Origin: Humibacter sp049446075
GTDB taxonomy: Bacteria > Actinomycetota > Actinomycetes > Actinomycetales > Microbacteriaceae
NCBI RefSeq assembly: GCF_049446075.1
Contig: NZ_JBMSEB010000001.1
Location: 1,550,001 to 1,614,000 of the forward strand
Reading direction: 5' to 3'
DNA length: 64,000 nt
Within the stretch, counting starts at the first letter, position 1. Each line of letters begins with the position of its first letter. Below are positions 34,389 to 43,089 of this stretch, one piece after another. The position numbers were made by a program, and so were the translations under genes. The notes under the pieces are model-generated. The model was given only the letters and a program-made list of their open reading frames with translations, searched no databases and had not been told where the DNA came from.

Positions 34389-35084
34389 CTACTTGACGGA
34401 GCCCCCCGCGGCGAGGATCTTCTGCTCGGCGGAGCCGGAGACCTTGTCGACCGCGACGTTCAGCTTCACGGCGATGTCTCCATCGCCGAGAACCTTCACC
34501 TTTTCGTTCTTGCGAACGGCACCCTTGGCGACCAGGTCGCTCACGGTGACGTCGCCGCCCGCCGGGTAGAGCTCGGCCAGCTTCTCCAGGTTGACCACCT
34601 GGTACTCGACGCGGAACGGGTTCTTGAACCCGCGCAGCTTCGGGGACCGCATGTGGAACGGCAGCTGACCGCCCTGGAATCCGGGACGCACCTGGTAACG
34701 AGCCTTCGTACCCTTGGTGCCTCGACCGGCCGTCTTGCCCTTCGAGCCCTCACCGCGTCCGACGCGGGTGCGGTCCTTCTTCGCGCCGGCGGCCGGGCGG
34801 AGGTGGTGCACCTTGAGAACCTGCGGGCGTGCGACCACGTCAGCGTCCTTCTTCGCGGCGGGCTTCTTCGCTGGGGCCTTCGCGGCCTTCGCGTCGTCGG
34901 CCTTGGCGGCTGAGGTCTCCGCCTTCTTGGGCTTGGCGTCTGAGCTCTTCTCGCCCTTGGCCGCTGTGCTCGCCTTCTTCGCAGCGCCGGCTTTCGCCGC
35001 CGTGCTCGACGCTTCGGCCGTGCCGGCCTCAGCTTTTGCCGTGGTCACCTTGTCGGAGTCGTCCGACTTCTTCTGTGTGGCCAT
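34389..35084 (-). CDS. rplO: 50S ribosomal protein L15 with long Ala/Lys N-terminal extension
   Basis: Residues about 83-231 are a complete L15 (LKVHHLRPAAGAKKDRTRVG; GRGTKGTKARYQVRPGFQGGQ; FPFHMR-like). Residues 1-80 are a low-complexity stretch of Ala, Lys, Ser and Asp absent from typical L15. The ATG at 35084 overlaps the rpmD stop as TAATG, so the extension appears to be translated; GTG at the core (VVARPQVLKV) has no ribosome-binding site. Candidate disordered, DNA/RNA-interacting tail. Confidence 0.95.
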   Translation of the reverse strand: MATQKKSDDSDKVTTAKAEAGTAEASSTAAKAGAAKKASTAAKGEKSSDAKPKKAETSAAKADDAKAAKAPAKKPAAKKDADVVARPQVLKVHHLRPAAGAKKDRTRVGRGEGSKGKTAGRGTKGTKARYQVRPGFQGGQLPFHMRSPKLRGFKNPFRVEYQVVNLEKLAELYPAGGDVTVSDLVAKGAVRKNEKVKVLGDGDIAVKLNVAVDKVSGSAEQKILAAGGSVK

Positions 35085-35266
35085 TAGTCGATCTCCTCAA
35101 CCTTCACCAGGTGAGCGACGGTCTTCACGTAGCCCCGGTTCTGCGGGGTGTCCTCGCGAACGACGACGTCCCCGATGCGCTTCAGCCCCAGGCTGCGCAG
35201 CGTGTCGCGCTGGTTCTGCTTCTCACTGACTTTGGACTTGATCTGGGTCACTTTGAGCTGCGCCAT
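35084..35266 (-). CDS. rpmD: 50S ribosomal protein L30
   Basis: 60 residues, AQLKVTQIKSKVSEKQNQRDTL start and RGYVKTVAHLVKVEEID end. One-base TAATG overlaps with both rpsE upstream and rplO downstream. Confidence 0.98.
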   Translation of the reverse strand: MAQLKVTQIKSKVSEKQNQRDTLRSLGLKRIGDVVVREDTPQNRGYVKTVAHLVKVEEID

Positions 35267-35994
35267 TACGCACCAGCCTTTGCGGTCCGTGCGGCCTCAG
35301 CCGCCTGTGCCTCTGCACGCAGCAGGCGCGCGGGGGCGACCTCGTCGAAGTCGAGCCCACGGCGGGCGGCGACGGCGCGAGGCTCTTCGAGCTGCTGAAG
35401 CGCCGTCACGGTCGCGTGCACGATGTTGATGGTGTTCGACGAACCGAGCGACTTGCTCAGAACGTCGTGGATGCCTGCACACTCCAGCACGGCACGCACC
35501 GGGCCACCGGCGATAACACCGGTACCGGCTGCGGCCGGACGAAGCAGCACCACACCGGCGGCGGCCTCACCCTGCACCGGGTGCGGGATGGTGTTGCCGA
35601 CGCGCGGGACGCGGAAGAAGTTCTTCTTCGCCTCCTCGACACCCTTCGAGATCGCCAGCGGCACCTCACGGGCCTTGCCGTATCCGACGCCGACGAGACC
35701 GTTGCCGTCACCGACCACGACAAGCGCGGTGAAGCTGAAGCGACGACCGCCCTTGACCACCTTCGAGACGCGGTTGATGGTCACGACGCGCTCGAGGAAC
35801 TGGCTCTTGTCTGCGTCGCGGCTGCCGCGGTCACGGCTCTGGTTGCGGTCACGGCCGCCGCGGCGGTTGTCACGCGCGTCACGGCTCGTGGTGTCCGTGC
35901 CTGCTGCAGTCTCAACGGGCTTGTCCGTAGTCGCCTGCTCCGCAGTCGTCTGCTCGGCCACGTCCTGCTCCTTCTTGTTCTCTGCGTCGCTCAC
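35266..35994 (-). CDS. rpsE: 30S ribosomal protein S5 with extended N-terminus
   Basis: Core from about residue 70 (LERVVTINRVSKVVKGGRRF; GNGLVGVGYGKAREVP; GTGVIAGGPVRAVLE). The first 65-70 residues are a charged extension rich in Glu, Thr, Arg and Asp. GTG start at 35994 overlapping the rplR stop (GTGA). Total 242 residues, well beyond E. coli S5 (167). Confidence 0.98.
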   Translation of the reverse strand: MSDAENKKEQDVAEQTTAEQATTDKPVETAAGTDTTSRDARDNRRGGRDRNQSRDRGSRDADKSQFLERVVTINRVSKVVKGGRRFSFTALVVVGDGNGLVGVGYGKAREVPLAISKGVEEAKKNFFRVPRVGNTIPHPVQGEAAAGVVLLRPAAAGTGVIAGGPVRAVLECAGIHDVLSKSLGSSNTINIVHATVTALQQLEEPRAVAARRGLDFDEVAPARLLRAEAQAAEAARTAKAGA

Positions 35995-36350
35995 AGGCTC
36001 AGCCCACCTTCCCGGGCTCCTTCTGCGATGGCCGCGACGCGGCCCGCGTACTTGTTGCCACCGCGGTCGAAGACGACCTCGGCGATGCCCGCCTGCTTCG
36101 CGCGCTCGGCGACCAGTTCGCCGACCTTGCGGGCCTTGGCGGTCTTGTCACCGTCGAACGTCCGCAGATCCGCCTCGAGGGTGGATGCCGACGCAAGGGT
36201 GTGGCCCTTGGAGTCGTCGACCACCTGCACGAAGACGTGCCGCGCGGAGCGGGTCACGACCAGGCGCGGACGCGTATCGGTACCGACGACCTTCTTGCGA
36301 AGTCGTGCGTGCCGGCGGTCGCGTGCCGCTGACTTGCTCTTGACGCTCAT
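35991..36350 (-). CDS. rplR: 50S ribosomal protein L18
   Basis: 119 residues; RHARLRKKVVGTDTRPRLVV, HVFVQVVDD, and the C-terminal GGNKYAGRVAAIAEGAREGGL identify L18, which binds 5S rRNA. Confidence 0.98.
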   Translation of the reverse strand: MSVKSKSAARDRRHARLRKKVVGTDTRPRLVVTRSARHVFVQVVDDSKGHTLASASTLEADLRTFDGDKTAKARKVGELVAERAKQAGIAEVVFDRGGNKYAGRVAAIAEGAREGGLSL

Positions 36351-36352
36351 GC

Positions 36353-36889
36353 TTACTTACCAGCCTTTCCGGCCTTGCGGCGGACGACCTCGCCTGCGTA
36401 GCGGATGCCCTTGCCCTTGTACGGTTCCGGCTTCTTGATCTTGCGGATGTTCGCCGCCGTCTCGCCGACGGCCTGCTTGTCGATGCCGGACACCGTGATC
36501 TTGTTGTTGCCCTCGACGGTCAGCGTGATGCCGGCAGGCGGCTCAACCGTGACCGGGTGGGAGAAGCCGAGCGCGAACTCGACGGACGAGCCCTTCTGCG
36601 CGACGCGGTAACCCGTGCCGACGATCTCGAGGCCCTTGGTGTAACCCTCGGTGACGCCGATGATCTGGTTGTTGATCAGAGTGCGCGTGAGGCCGTGCAG
36701 CGAACGCGAGTTGCGCTCGTCGTCCGGACGCGTGACGAGAACCTGGTTCTCCTCGAGCTTCACCTGAATGGGCTGCGCCACGGTGAGCGACAGTTCGCCC
36801 TTCGGGCCTTTGACGGTCACATCCTGGCCAGCGACCTTGACGTCGACGCCTGCCGGGATGTCGATGGGGAGTCTTCCGATTCGGGACAT
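36353..36889 (-). CDS. rplF: 50S ribosomal protein L6
   Basis: 178 residues; SRIGRLPIDIPAGVDV at the start, KPEPYKGKGIRYAGEVVRRK at the C-terminus. Two-domain L6, full length. Confidence 0.99.
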   Translation of the reverse strand: MSRIGRLPIDIPAGVDVKVAGQDVTVKGPKGELSLTVAQPIQVKLEENQVLVTRPDDERNSRSLHGLTRTLINNQIIGVTEGYTKGLEIVGTGYRVAQKGSSVEFALGFSHPVTVEPPAGITLTVEGNNKITVSGIDKQAVGETAANIRKIKKPEPYKGKGIRYAGEVVRRKAGKAGK

Positions 36890-36893
36890 CTTG

Positions 36894-37292
36894 CTACCAC
36901 ACGTAGGCGAGGACTTCCCCGCCGACGCCCTTCTTCTCGGCCTCGCGGTCGGTGAGCAGACCGGAGGAGGTGGACAGGATGGCGACGCCGAGGCCGCCGA
37001 GCACGCGAGGCAGCTCCGTCGACTTCGCGTACACGCGCAGTCCCGGCTTGGAGACGCGCTTGATGCCCGCGATGGAACGCTCGCGGTTCGGGCCGAACTT
37101 CAGGCTCAGCGTGAGGGTCTCGCCGACGCGGGCCTCGCTGATCTTCCAGTCCGAGATGTAGCCCTCGTTCTTCAGGATGTCGGCGATGTTGGTCTTCAGC
37201 TTCGAGCTCGGCATCGACACCGAATCGTGGTACGCCGAGTTCGCGTTGCGCAGTCTGGTCAGCATGTCTGCGACCGGATCTGTCATGGTCAT
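36894..37292 (-). CDS. rpsH: 30S ribosomal protein S8
   Basis: 132 residues; DPVADMLTRLRNANSAYHDSV and the C-terminal STSSGLLTDREAEKKGVGGEV. Start MTMTDP at 37292 is the common form. The 95-bp gap to rplE upstream is too short for an S14 gene. Confidence 0.99.
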   Translation of the reverse strand: MTMTDPVADMLTRLRNANSAYHDSVSMPSSKLKTNIADILKNEGYISDWKISEARVGETLTLSLKFGPNRERSIAGIKRVSKPGLRVYAKSTELPRVLGGLGVAILSTSSGLLTDREAEKKGVGGEVLAYVW

Positions 37293-37387
37293 GGGTTGTT
37301 TCCTTCGTTCACCAGGTTTCGGGGCCCTTTACAAGGGAACCGACCTGCGGTGGTCCCGCTGCCGGTCGGCAGCGGGTGGGTTGGGTC

Positions 37388-37972
37388 TCAGTCGTTCGAC
37401 TTGAACGGGAAGCCGAGCGACTTGAGCAGCGCGCGGCCCTCGTCATCCGTCTTCGCGGTCGTCACGACGGTGATGTCGAATCCGCGAACCCGGTCGATCT
37501 TGTCCTGGTCGATCTCGTGGAAGATCGCCTGCTCCTGCACGCCGAACGTGTAGTTGCCGTGGCCGTCGAACTGGCGGTCAGACAGGCCGCGGAAGTCGCG
37601 GATGCGCGGCAGCGCCAGCGCGAGCAGGCGGTCGAGGAACTCCCAGGCGCGGTCGCCGCGCAGCGTGACGTGTGCGCCGATCGGCTGGCCCTCACGCAGC
37701 TTGAACTGCGCGATGGACTTGCGTGCCTTGGTGACCTGCGGCTTCTGACCGGTGATCTTGGTGAGGTCGGCGATGGCGCCGTCGATGATCTTGCCGTCGC
37801 GGGCGGCGTCGCCGACACCCGTGTTGACGACGACCTTCACGAGGCCAGGGACCTCGTGAACGTTGCCGTAACCGAACTGCTCCTTGAGCTGCGCGGCGAT
37901 CTCGTTCTTGTACTTCTGCTTGAGGCGCGGCTGGATCTTGCCAGCCGGCGCGGCAGTTGCGGTGTCGGTCAT
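37388..37972 (-). CDS. rplE: 50S ribosomal protein L5
   Basis: 194 residues; VVNTGVGDAARDGKII, GQKPQVTKARKSIAQFKLREG and GFDITVVTTAKTDDEGRALLK are L5 signatures. Confidence 0.99.
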   Translation of the reverse strand: MTDTATAAPAGKIQPRLKQKYKNEIAAQLKEQFGYGNVHEVPGLVKVVVNTGVGDAARDGKIIDGAIADLTKITGQKPQVTKARKSIAQFKLREGQPIGAHVTLRGDRAWEFLDRLLALALPRIRDFRGLSDRQFDGHGNYTFGVQEQAIFHEIDQDKIDRVRGFDITVVTTAKTDDEGRALLKSLGFPFKSND

Positions 37973-38331
37973 TACAGGTCCTTACCTGACTTCTTGGCGT
38001 AGCGGACGCGAACGGTCTTGGTCACGCCGTTCTTCGTCACCTTCTCCTCGCGGAAACCCACGCGGGTCGGCTTCTTGGTCTCGGGGTCGACGAGCGCCAC
38101 GTTCGACACGTGGATCGGCGCCTCGTGCGTCTCGATGCCACCGGTCTTGGATCCGCGCTGGGTCTGCCCGACCTTGACGTGCTTGGTGACGTAGTTCACG
38201 CCCTCGACGACGACACGGTTCTGCTCGACGAGCACCTCGATGACGCGTCCCTGCTTGCCGCGGTCTCCGCCGCGGGCCTGGGTCGCGCCCGAGATGACCT
38301 GTACCAGGTCGCCCTTCTTGATGTTCGCCAT
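37972..38331 (-). CDS. rplX: 50S ribosomal protein L24
   Basis: 119 residues; KOW motif in KKGDLVQVISGATQARGGDRG, then VEGVNYVTKHVKVGQ and HVSNVALVDPE. Its stop overlaps the L5 start by one base. Confidence 0.98.
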   Translation of the reverse strand: MANIKKGDLVQVISGATQARGGDRGKQGRVIEVLVEQNRVVVEGVNYVTKHVKVGQTQRGSKTGGIETHEAPIHVSNVALVDPETKKPTRVGFREEKVTKNGVTKTVRVRYAKKSGKDL

Positions 38332-38334
38332 GGG

Positions 38335-38703
38335 TCAAATCACCTCCGGTGCCAGCGAGATGATCTTCATGAACTTCTTGTCGCGAAGCTCGCGACCGAC
38401 CGGTCCGAAGATGCGGGTTCCACGGGGGTCGCCGTCGTTCTTCAAGATCACTGCTGCGTTCTCATCGAACTTGATGTACGAGCCGTCTGCACGGCGCGTC
38501 TGCTTCACGGTGCGGACGATGACCGCCTTGACGACGTCGCCCTTCTTCACGTTGCCGCCTGGGATGGCATCCTTCACGGTCGCCACGATGACGTCGCCGA
38601 GGCCGGCGTACCGGCGGTTGGAGCCACCGAGCACGCGGATCGTCAGCAACTCCTTGGCGCCGGTGTTGTCGGCGACCTTGAGTCGGGATTCCTGCTGAAT
38701 CAC
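38335..38703 (-). CDS. rplN: 50S ribosomal protein L14
   Basis: 122 residues; MIQQESRLKVADNTGAKELL and DGSYIKFDENAAVILKN are diagnostic. Confidence 0.99.
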   Translation of the reverse strand: MIQQESRLKVADNTGAKELLTIRVLGGSNRRYAGLGDVIVATVKDAIPGGNVKKGDVVKAVIVRTVKQTRRADGSYIKFDENAAVILKNDGDPRGTRIFGPVGRELRDKKFMKIISLAPEVI

Positions 38704-38738
38704 TTCTTACAACTCCTTGTCACAAGCAAGCCGACGGC

Positions 38739-39077
38739 CTACTTGGCCTTCTCGAGGATCTCGACCAGGCGCCAGCGCTTCGTGGCGCTGTACGGGCGGG
38801 TCTCGTTGATGATGACGAGGTCGCCGATGCCGGCAGTGTTGTTCTCGTCGTGCGCCTTCACCTTGTTGGTGCGGCGGATGACCTTGCCGTACAGCGGGTG
38901 CTTCACGCGGTCCTCGACCTCGACGACGATGGTCTTGTCCATCTTGTCGCTGACGACGTAGCCGCGACGCGACTTGCGGTAACCGCGGGCGTTCACGTCC
39001 TTGACGTCGTGCGCCGCGTGCTCGTGGCCGGTGGCGGTGGTCTCAGCCTTCTCGGTCTCAGCCTTGGTGGCAGCCAT
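38739..39077 (-). CDS. rpsQ: 30S ribosomal protein S17 with N-terminal extension
   Basis: Core from about residue 31 (GYRKSRRGYVVSDKMDKTIV; HPLYGKVIRRTNKVKAHDE). The first 30 residues are Ala/Thr/Glu/Lys-rich with a His patch (GHEHAAHD). 112 residues; E. coli S17 has 84. Overlaps rpmC by one base. Confidence 0.98.
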   Translation of the reverse strand: MAATKAETEKAETTATGHEHAAHDVKDVNARGYRKSRRGYVVSDKMDKTIVVEVEDRVKHPLYGKVIRRTNKVKAHDENNTAGIGDLVIINETRPYSATKRWRLVEILEKAK

Positions 39078-39397
39078 TACTCCGCCTCCTCCTTCGTCTC
39101 GGTCGACGCCTCAGCGGCGTCGGCCTTCTTGCTGGTCTTCTTAGTGGCCTTCGCAGGAACCTCGGCCGGGGCCGGCGTCGCACGGATGCCGAGCTCACGC
39201 TCGCGGATCACGGTGTAGATGCGGGCGATGTCGCGCTTGACTGCACGCAGACGGCCGTGGCTCTCGAGCTGGCCGGTTGCCGACTGGAAGCGCAGGTTGA
39301 ACAGCTCTTCCTTGGCCTTCTTGAGTTCGTCGACGAGCCTCTCGTCGTCGAACGTGTCGAGTTCAGAGGAGACAAGCTCCTTGGATCCGATCGCCAT
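39077..39397 (-). CDS. rpmC: 50S ribosomal protein L29 with C-terminal tail
   Basis: The core ELKKAKEELFNLRFQSATGQ and AVKRDIARIYTVIRERELG is L29; after residue 72 there is a Lys/Ala/Glu tail of about 34 residues. The start is ATG at 39397, overlapping the rplP stop as TAATG; the longer open frame upstream is an rplP shadow. Confidence 0.97.
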   Translation of the reverse strand: MAIGSKELVSSELDTFDDERLVDELKKAKEELFNLRFQSATGQLESHGRLRAVKRDIARIYTVIRERELGIRATPAPAEVPAKATKKTSKKADAAEASTETKEEAE

Positions 39398-39816
39398 TAC
39401 GCGTCGCCCTCCTCGCGCTTGATGATGCGTGCCTTGAGGGGCAGCTTGTGGATGGCACGGGTGAGTGCCTCGCGGGCCAGCGTCTCGTTGACGCCGGCGA
39501 CCTCGAAGAGCACGCGGCCCGGCTTGACGTTCGCGACCCACCACTCCGGAGAACCCTTACCAGAACCCATGCGGGTCTCGGCGGGCTTCTTCGTGAGCGG
39601 ACGGTCGGGGTAGATGTTGATCCACACCTTTCCGCCACGCTTGATGTGACGCGTCATGGCGATACGAGCTGACTCGATCTGACGGTTCGTCACGTAAGCG
39701 GGCGTGATGGCCTGGATGCCGAACTCGCCGAAGGTGACCTTCGTGCCACCGGTCGCCTGGCCGCTACGGCCGGGGTGGTGCTGCTTGCGGTGCTTGACTC
39801 TGCGGGGAATCAACAT
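39397..39816 (-). CDS. rplP: 50S ribosomal protein L16
   Basis: 139 residues; LIPRRVKHRKQHHPGR start, RMGSGKGSPEWWVANVKPGR in the middle. Full length. Confidence 0.99.
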   Translation of the reverse strand: MLIPRRVKHRKQHHPGRSGQATGGTKVTFGEFGIQAITPAYVTNRQIESARIAMTRHIKRGGKVWINIYPDRPLTKKPAETRMGSGKGSPEWWVANVKPGRVLFEVAGVNETLAREALTRAIHKLPLKARIIKREEGDA

Positions 39817-39818
39817 GG

Positions 39819-40577
39819 TTATGCACTGGCTCCTTCTTGCGCGGGCGCCTCGGCCTGTGCACGCGGGGCACGGCGCGGGCGGTCGCTGCGCTCCGGGCGG
39901 CCGGACTTGGCGGCAGCCTGCTCGCGAGCGAGTTCCTTGTTCGTGATGTCGCCCTTGTAGATCCAGACCTTCACGCCGATGCGGCCGAAGGTGGTCTTGG
40001 CCTCGTAGAACCCGTAGTCGATGTTCGCGCGCAGCGTGTGCAGCGGCACACGACCCTCGCGGTAGAACTCCGACCGGCTCATCTCCGCGCCACCGAGGCG
40101 ACCGGAGACCTGGATGCGAACACCCTTGGCGCCTGCGCGCTGAGCACCCTGCAGACCCTTGCGCATCGCACGGCGGAATGCCACGCGAGCGGAGAGCTGC
40201 TCGGCGATGCCCTGAGCGACGAGCTGGGCATCCGCCTCCGGGTTCTTCACCTCGAGGATGTTGAGCTGGATCTGCTTGCCGGTGAGCTTCTCGAGGTCGG
40301 CGCGGATGCGCTCGGCCTCTGCCCCTCGGCGACCGATCACGATTCCGGGACGTGCGGTGTGGATGTCCACACGCACACGGTCACGGGTGCGCTCGATCTC
40401 GATGCGCGAGACGCCTGCTCGGTCGAGCTGCGTCTTCAGCAGCTTGCGGATCTTGACGTCTTCGGCGATGTAGTCGGCGTAACGCTGACCGGGCTTCGTG
40501 GAATCCGAGAACCAGCGCGACACGTGGTCCGTTGTGATTCCCAGACGGAAGCCGTAGGGGTTTACCTTCTGACCCAT
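39819..40577 (-). CDS. rpsC: 30S ribosomal protein S3
   Basis: 252 residues: GQKVNPYGFRLGIT start, KH domain (GIVIGRRGAEAERI), and the C-terminal domain ending GVKVWIYKGDI. A basic Arg/Ala-rich tail of about 35 residues follows, as is common in actinobacteria. Confidence 0.99.
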   Translation of the reverse strand: MGQKVNPYGFRLGITTDHVSRWFSDSTKPGQRYADYIAEDVKIRKLLKTQLDRAGVSRIEIERTRDRVRVDIHTARPGIVIGRRGAEAERIRADLEKLTGKQIQLNILEVKNPEADAQLVAQGIAEQLSARVAFRRAMRKGLQGAQRAGAKGVRIQVSGRLGGAEMSRSEFYREGRVPLHTLRANIDYGFYEAKTTFGRIGVKVWIYKGDITNKELAREQAAAKSGRPERSDRPRRAPRAQAEAPAQEGASA

Positions 40578-40942
40578 TACTTCGTCCCCTCGTCAGGAGT
40601 GGCCAGCACAACGGTGATGTGGCTGGTGCGCTTGTTGATGCGGAACGCGCGGCCCTGCGCACGGGGCTGGAAACGCTTCAGCGTGGTGCCCTCGTCGACG
40701 AAGGCGCGGCTCACGTAGAGGTCCCGCTCGTCCAGGTACTGATTCGAGGCGTCGGCCTTCACCCGGGCATTCGCGATTGCGGATGCTACGAGCTTGTAGA
40801 CCGGCTCGCTCGCACCCTGCGGCGCGAACTTCAGGATGGCCAGGGCCTCCTGTGCCTGCTTGCCGCGGATCAGGTTGACGACGCGACGAGCCTTCTGAGG
40901 CGTAACGCGGATGTGTCGCACGCGTGCGATCGACTCCACCAT
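40577..40942 (-). CDS. rplV: 50S ribosomal protein L22
   Basis: 121 residues; ARVRHIRVTPQKARRVVNLI, KLVASAIANARVKAD and the loop RFQPRAQGRAFRINKRTSHI. Start ATG at 40942 with GGAGAAAG just upstream; the longer frame is not L22. Confidence 0.98.
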   Translation of the reverse strand: MVESIARVRHIRVTPQKARRVVNLIRGKQAQEALAILKFAPQGASEPVYKLVASAIANARVKADASNQYLDERDLYVSRAFVDEGTTLKRFQPRAQGRAFRINKRTSHITVVLATPDEGTK

Positions 40943-40968
40943 TTCTTTCTCCTCCTTATGCCACCGCG

Positions 40969-41250
40969 TCAGCGGCGGCGACCCTTCTTGTCGTCCTTCA
41001 CGTGTCCGCGGAAGGTGCGCGTCGGGGCGAACTCCCCGAGCTTGTGGCCGACCATCGTCTCTGTGACGAAGACGGGGATGTGCTTGCGACCGTCGTGAAC
41101 GGCGATCGTGTGGCCGAGCATGGCCGGCACGATCATCGATCGACGCGACCACGTCTTGATGACGTTCTTGCTGCCGGACTCGTTCGCACGGACCACCTTG
41201 GTAAGCAGGTGCTCGTCGACGAAGGGGCCCTTCTTGAGACTGCGAGGCAT
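40969..41250 (-). CDS. rpsS: 30S ribosomal protein S19
   Basis: 93 residues; PRSLKKGPFVDEHLLTKV and TWSRRSMIVPAMLGHTIAVH are the family signature. Confidence 0.99.
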   Translation of the reverse strand: MPRSLKKGPFVDEHLLTKVVRANESGSKNVIKTWSRRSMIVPAMLGHTIAVHDGRKHIPVFVTETMVGHKLGEFAPTRTFRGHVKDDKKGRRR

Positions 41251-41263
41251 CTTCTTCTAACTC

Positions 41264-42103
41264 CTACTTGCGCTTCTTGCCGGTGGTGCGGCGGCGGACG
41301 ATCAGCTTGTCGCTTTCCTTGTTCGGGTGGCGCGTGCGGCCTTCCTTCTGACCCCACGGGCTGACCGGGTGGCGACCACCTGAGGTCTTGCCCTCACCAC
41401 CACCGTGCGGGTGGTCGATCGGGTTCATCGCGACACCGCGGACGGTCGGGCGAACGCCCTTCCAGCGCTTGCGGCCGGCCTTGCCCCAGTTGATGTTCGA
41501 CTGCTCGGCGTTGCCGACCTCGCCGATCGTGGCGCGGCAGCGGGCATCCACGTTGCGGATCTCGCCTGAGGGCATGCGCAGCTGTGCGTACGGGCCGTCC
41601 TTCGCCACGAGGCGAACGGATGCTCCCGCGGAGCGGGCGATCTTCGCGCCGCCACCCGGCTTCAGCTCGATCGCGTGCACGACGGTACCCGTAGGGATGT
41701 TGCGCAGCGGCAGGTTGTTGCCAGGCTTGATGTCAGCGCCGGCGCCCGACTCCACGATGTCGCCCTGCTTGAGCTTGTCGGGAGCGATGATGTAGCGCTT
41801 GGTGCCGTCCACGAAGTGCAGCAGCGCGATGCGCGCGGTGCGGTTCGGGTCGTACTCGATGTGCGCCACCTTGGCGTTGACGCCGTCCTTGTCATTGCGA
41901 CGGAAGTCGATGACGCGGTACTGGCGCTTGTGGCCACCGCCGATGTGGCGAGTGGTGATGCGGCCCTGGTTGTTGCGGCCACCGGTCTTCGACAGGGGGC
42001 GCAGCAGCGACTTCTCGGGCGTCGACCTGGTGATCTCGGCGAAGTCGGCCACGGACGAGCCGCGACGACCCGGGGTCGTCGGCTTGTACTTGCGAATAGC
42101 CAT
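41264..42103 (-). CDS. rplB: 50S ribosomal protein L2
   Basis: 279 residues; GRNNQGRITTRHIGGGHKR and the peptidyl-transferase proximal GVAMNPIDHPHGGGEGKT with its conserved His. Full length. Confidence 0.99.
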   Translation of the reverse strand: MAIRKYKPTTPGRRGSSVADFAEITRSTPEKSLLRPLSKTGGRNNQGRITTRHIGGGHKRQYRVIDFRRNDKDGVNAKVAHIEYDPNRTARIALLHFVDGTKRYIIAPDKLKQGDIVESGAGADIKPGNNLPLRNIPTGTVVHAIELKPGGGAKIARSAGASVRLVAKDGPYAQLRMPSGEIRNVDARCRATIGEVGNAEQSNINWGKAGRKRWKGVRPTVRGVAMNPIDHPHGGGEGKTSGGRHPVSPWGQKEGRTRHPNKESDKLIVRRRTTGKKRK

Positions 42104-42120
42104 GGTTGTTCCCTTGCTCC

Positions 42121-42420
42121 TTAGCCGACAGCCGTGAAGATGTCGATGGAACCGGACTTGAGGGTGACGATGGCGCGCTTGGTGTCCTTGCGCTTGCCTG
42201 CACCGAAACGGGTGCGGCGCGTCTTGCCCTGACGGTTCAGCGTGTTGACGGATGCGACCTCGACCTTGAAGATCTTCTCGATCGCGAGCTTGATCTCGGT
42301 CTTGTTCGAGCGGGGGTCGACGAGGAAGGTGTACTTGCCTTCGTCGATGAGCGAGTAGCTCTTCTCGGACACGACCGGAGCGATGATGACGTCGCGCGGG
42401 TCCTTGTTGATGCCGGCCAT
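42121..42420 (-). CDS. rplW: 50S ribosomal protein L23
   Basis: 99 residues; DVIIAPVVSEKSYSLIDEGK and FKVEVASVNTLNRQGKTRR. Located at the exit tunnel; one-base overlap with rplD. Confidence 0.98.
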   Translation of the reverse strand: MAGINKDPRDVIIAPVVSEKSYSLIDEGKYTFLVDPRSNKTEIKLAIEKIFKVEVASVNTLNRQGKTRRTRFGAGKRKDTKRAIVTLKSGSIDIFTAVG

Positions 42421-43085
42421 TACGCGTTCACCTCTTCCTTCTTCGTCGCTGCTGCCTTCTGCTTGGCTGCGACGAAGGAGTCGAAAGCAGCCTTGGTGAA
42501 GACGATGTCGTCGGAGACGAGCACGTCGTAGGCGTTGAGCTGGTCGAACGTGATGTTGTGCACCGTCGGGATGTTGCGCACGCTCTTGACACCCGTCTCG
42601 TCGCCGCGCTCGGTCACGACCAGCACGTGCTTGGAGGAGGAGATGGCCGAAAGCAGCGAGACGGCATCCTTCGTCGAGGGAGCGTCGCCTGCGATCAGCG
42701 ACTCCACGACGTGGATGCGCTGACCGCGTGCGCGGTCGCTCAGAGAACCGAGCAGAGCGGCTGCGATCATCTTCTTCGGGGTGCGCTGGGCGTAGTCGCG
42801 CGGCGTCGGGCCGTGCACGATGCCACCACCGGTCATCTGCGGTGCGCGGATCGAACCCTGGCGGGCGCGTCCCGTGCCCTTCTGCTTGAACGGCTTGCGG
42901 CCGGCGCCGGAGACCTCTCCGCGGTTCTTGGTCTTGTGCGTGCCCTGTCGCGCTGCTGCGAGCTGCGCGACGACCACCTGGTGGATCAGCGGAACGTTGA
43001 CCTGAACGTCGAAGATCTCCGCCGGCAGCTCGACGGTGCCGGTCTTCTTGCCGGCTGCGTCGAGAACGTCGATCGAGGTAGCCAT
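42420..43085 (-). CDS. rplD: 50S ribosomal protein L4
   Basis: 221 residues; GTHKTKNRGEVSGAGRKPFK-type tunnel loop and GTGRARQGSIRAPQMTGGG identify L4. Confidence 0.99.
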   Translation of the reverse strand: MATSIDVLDAAGKKTGTVELPAEIFDVQVNVPLIHQVVVAQLAAARQGTHKTKNRGEVSGAGRKPFKQKGTGRARQGSIRAPQMTGGGIVHGPTPRDYAQRTPKKMIAAALLGSLSDRARGQRIHVVESLIAGDAPSTKDAVSLLSAISSSKHVLVVTERGDETGVKSVRNIPTVHNITFDQLNAYDVLVSDDIVFTKAAFDSFVAAKQKAAATKKEEVNA

Positions 43086-43089
43086 GTGA

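Noticed and set aside
32921..34396. 491-codon plus-strand frame opposite secY
   Set aside because: His/Asp/Arg-rich shadow, no similarity to any family I recognise.
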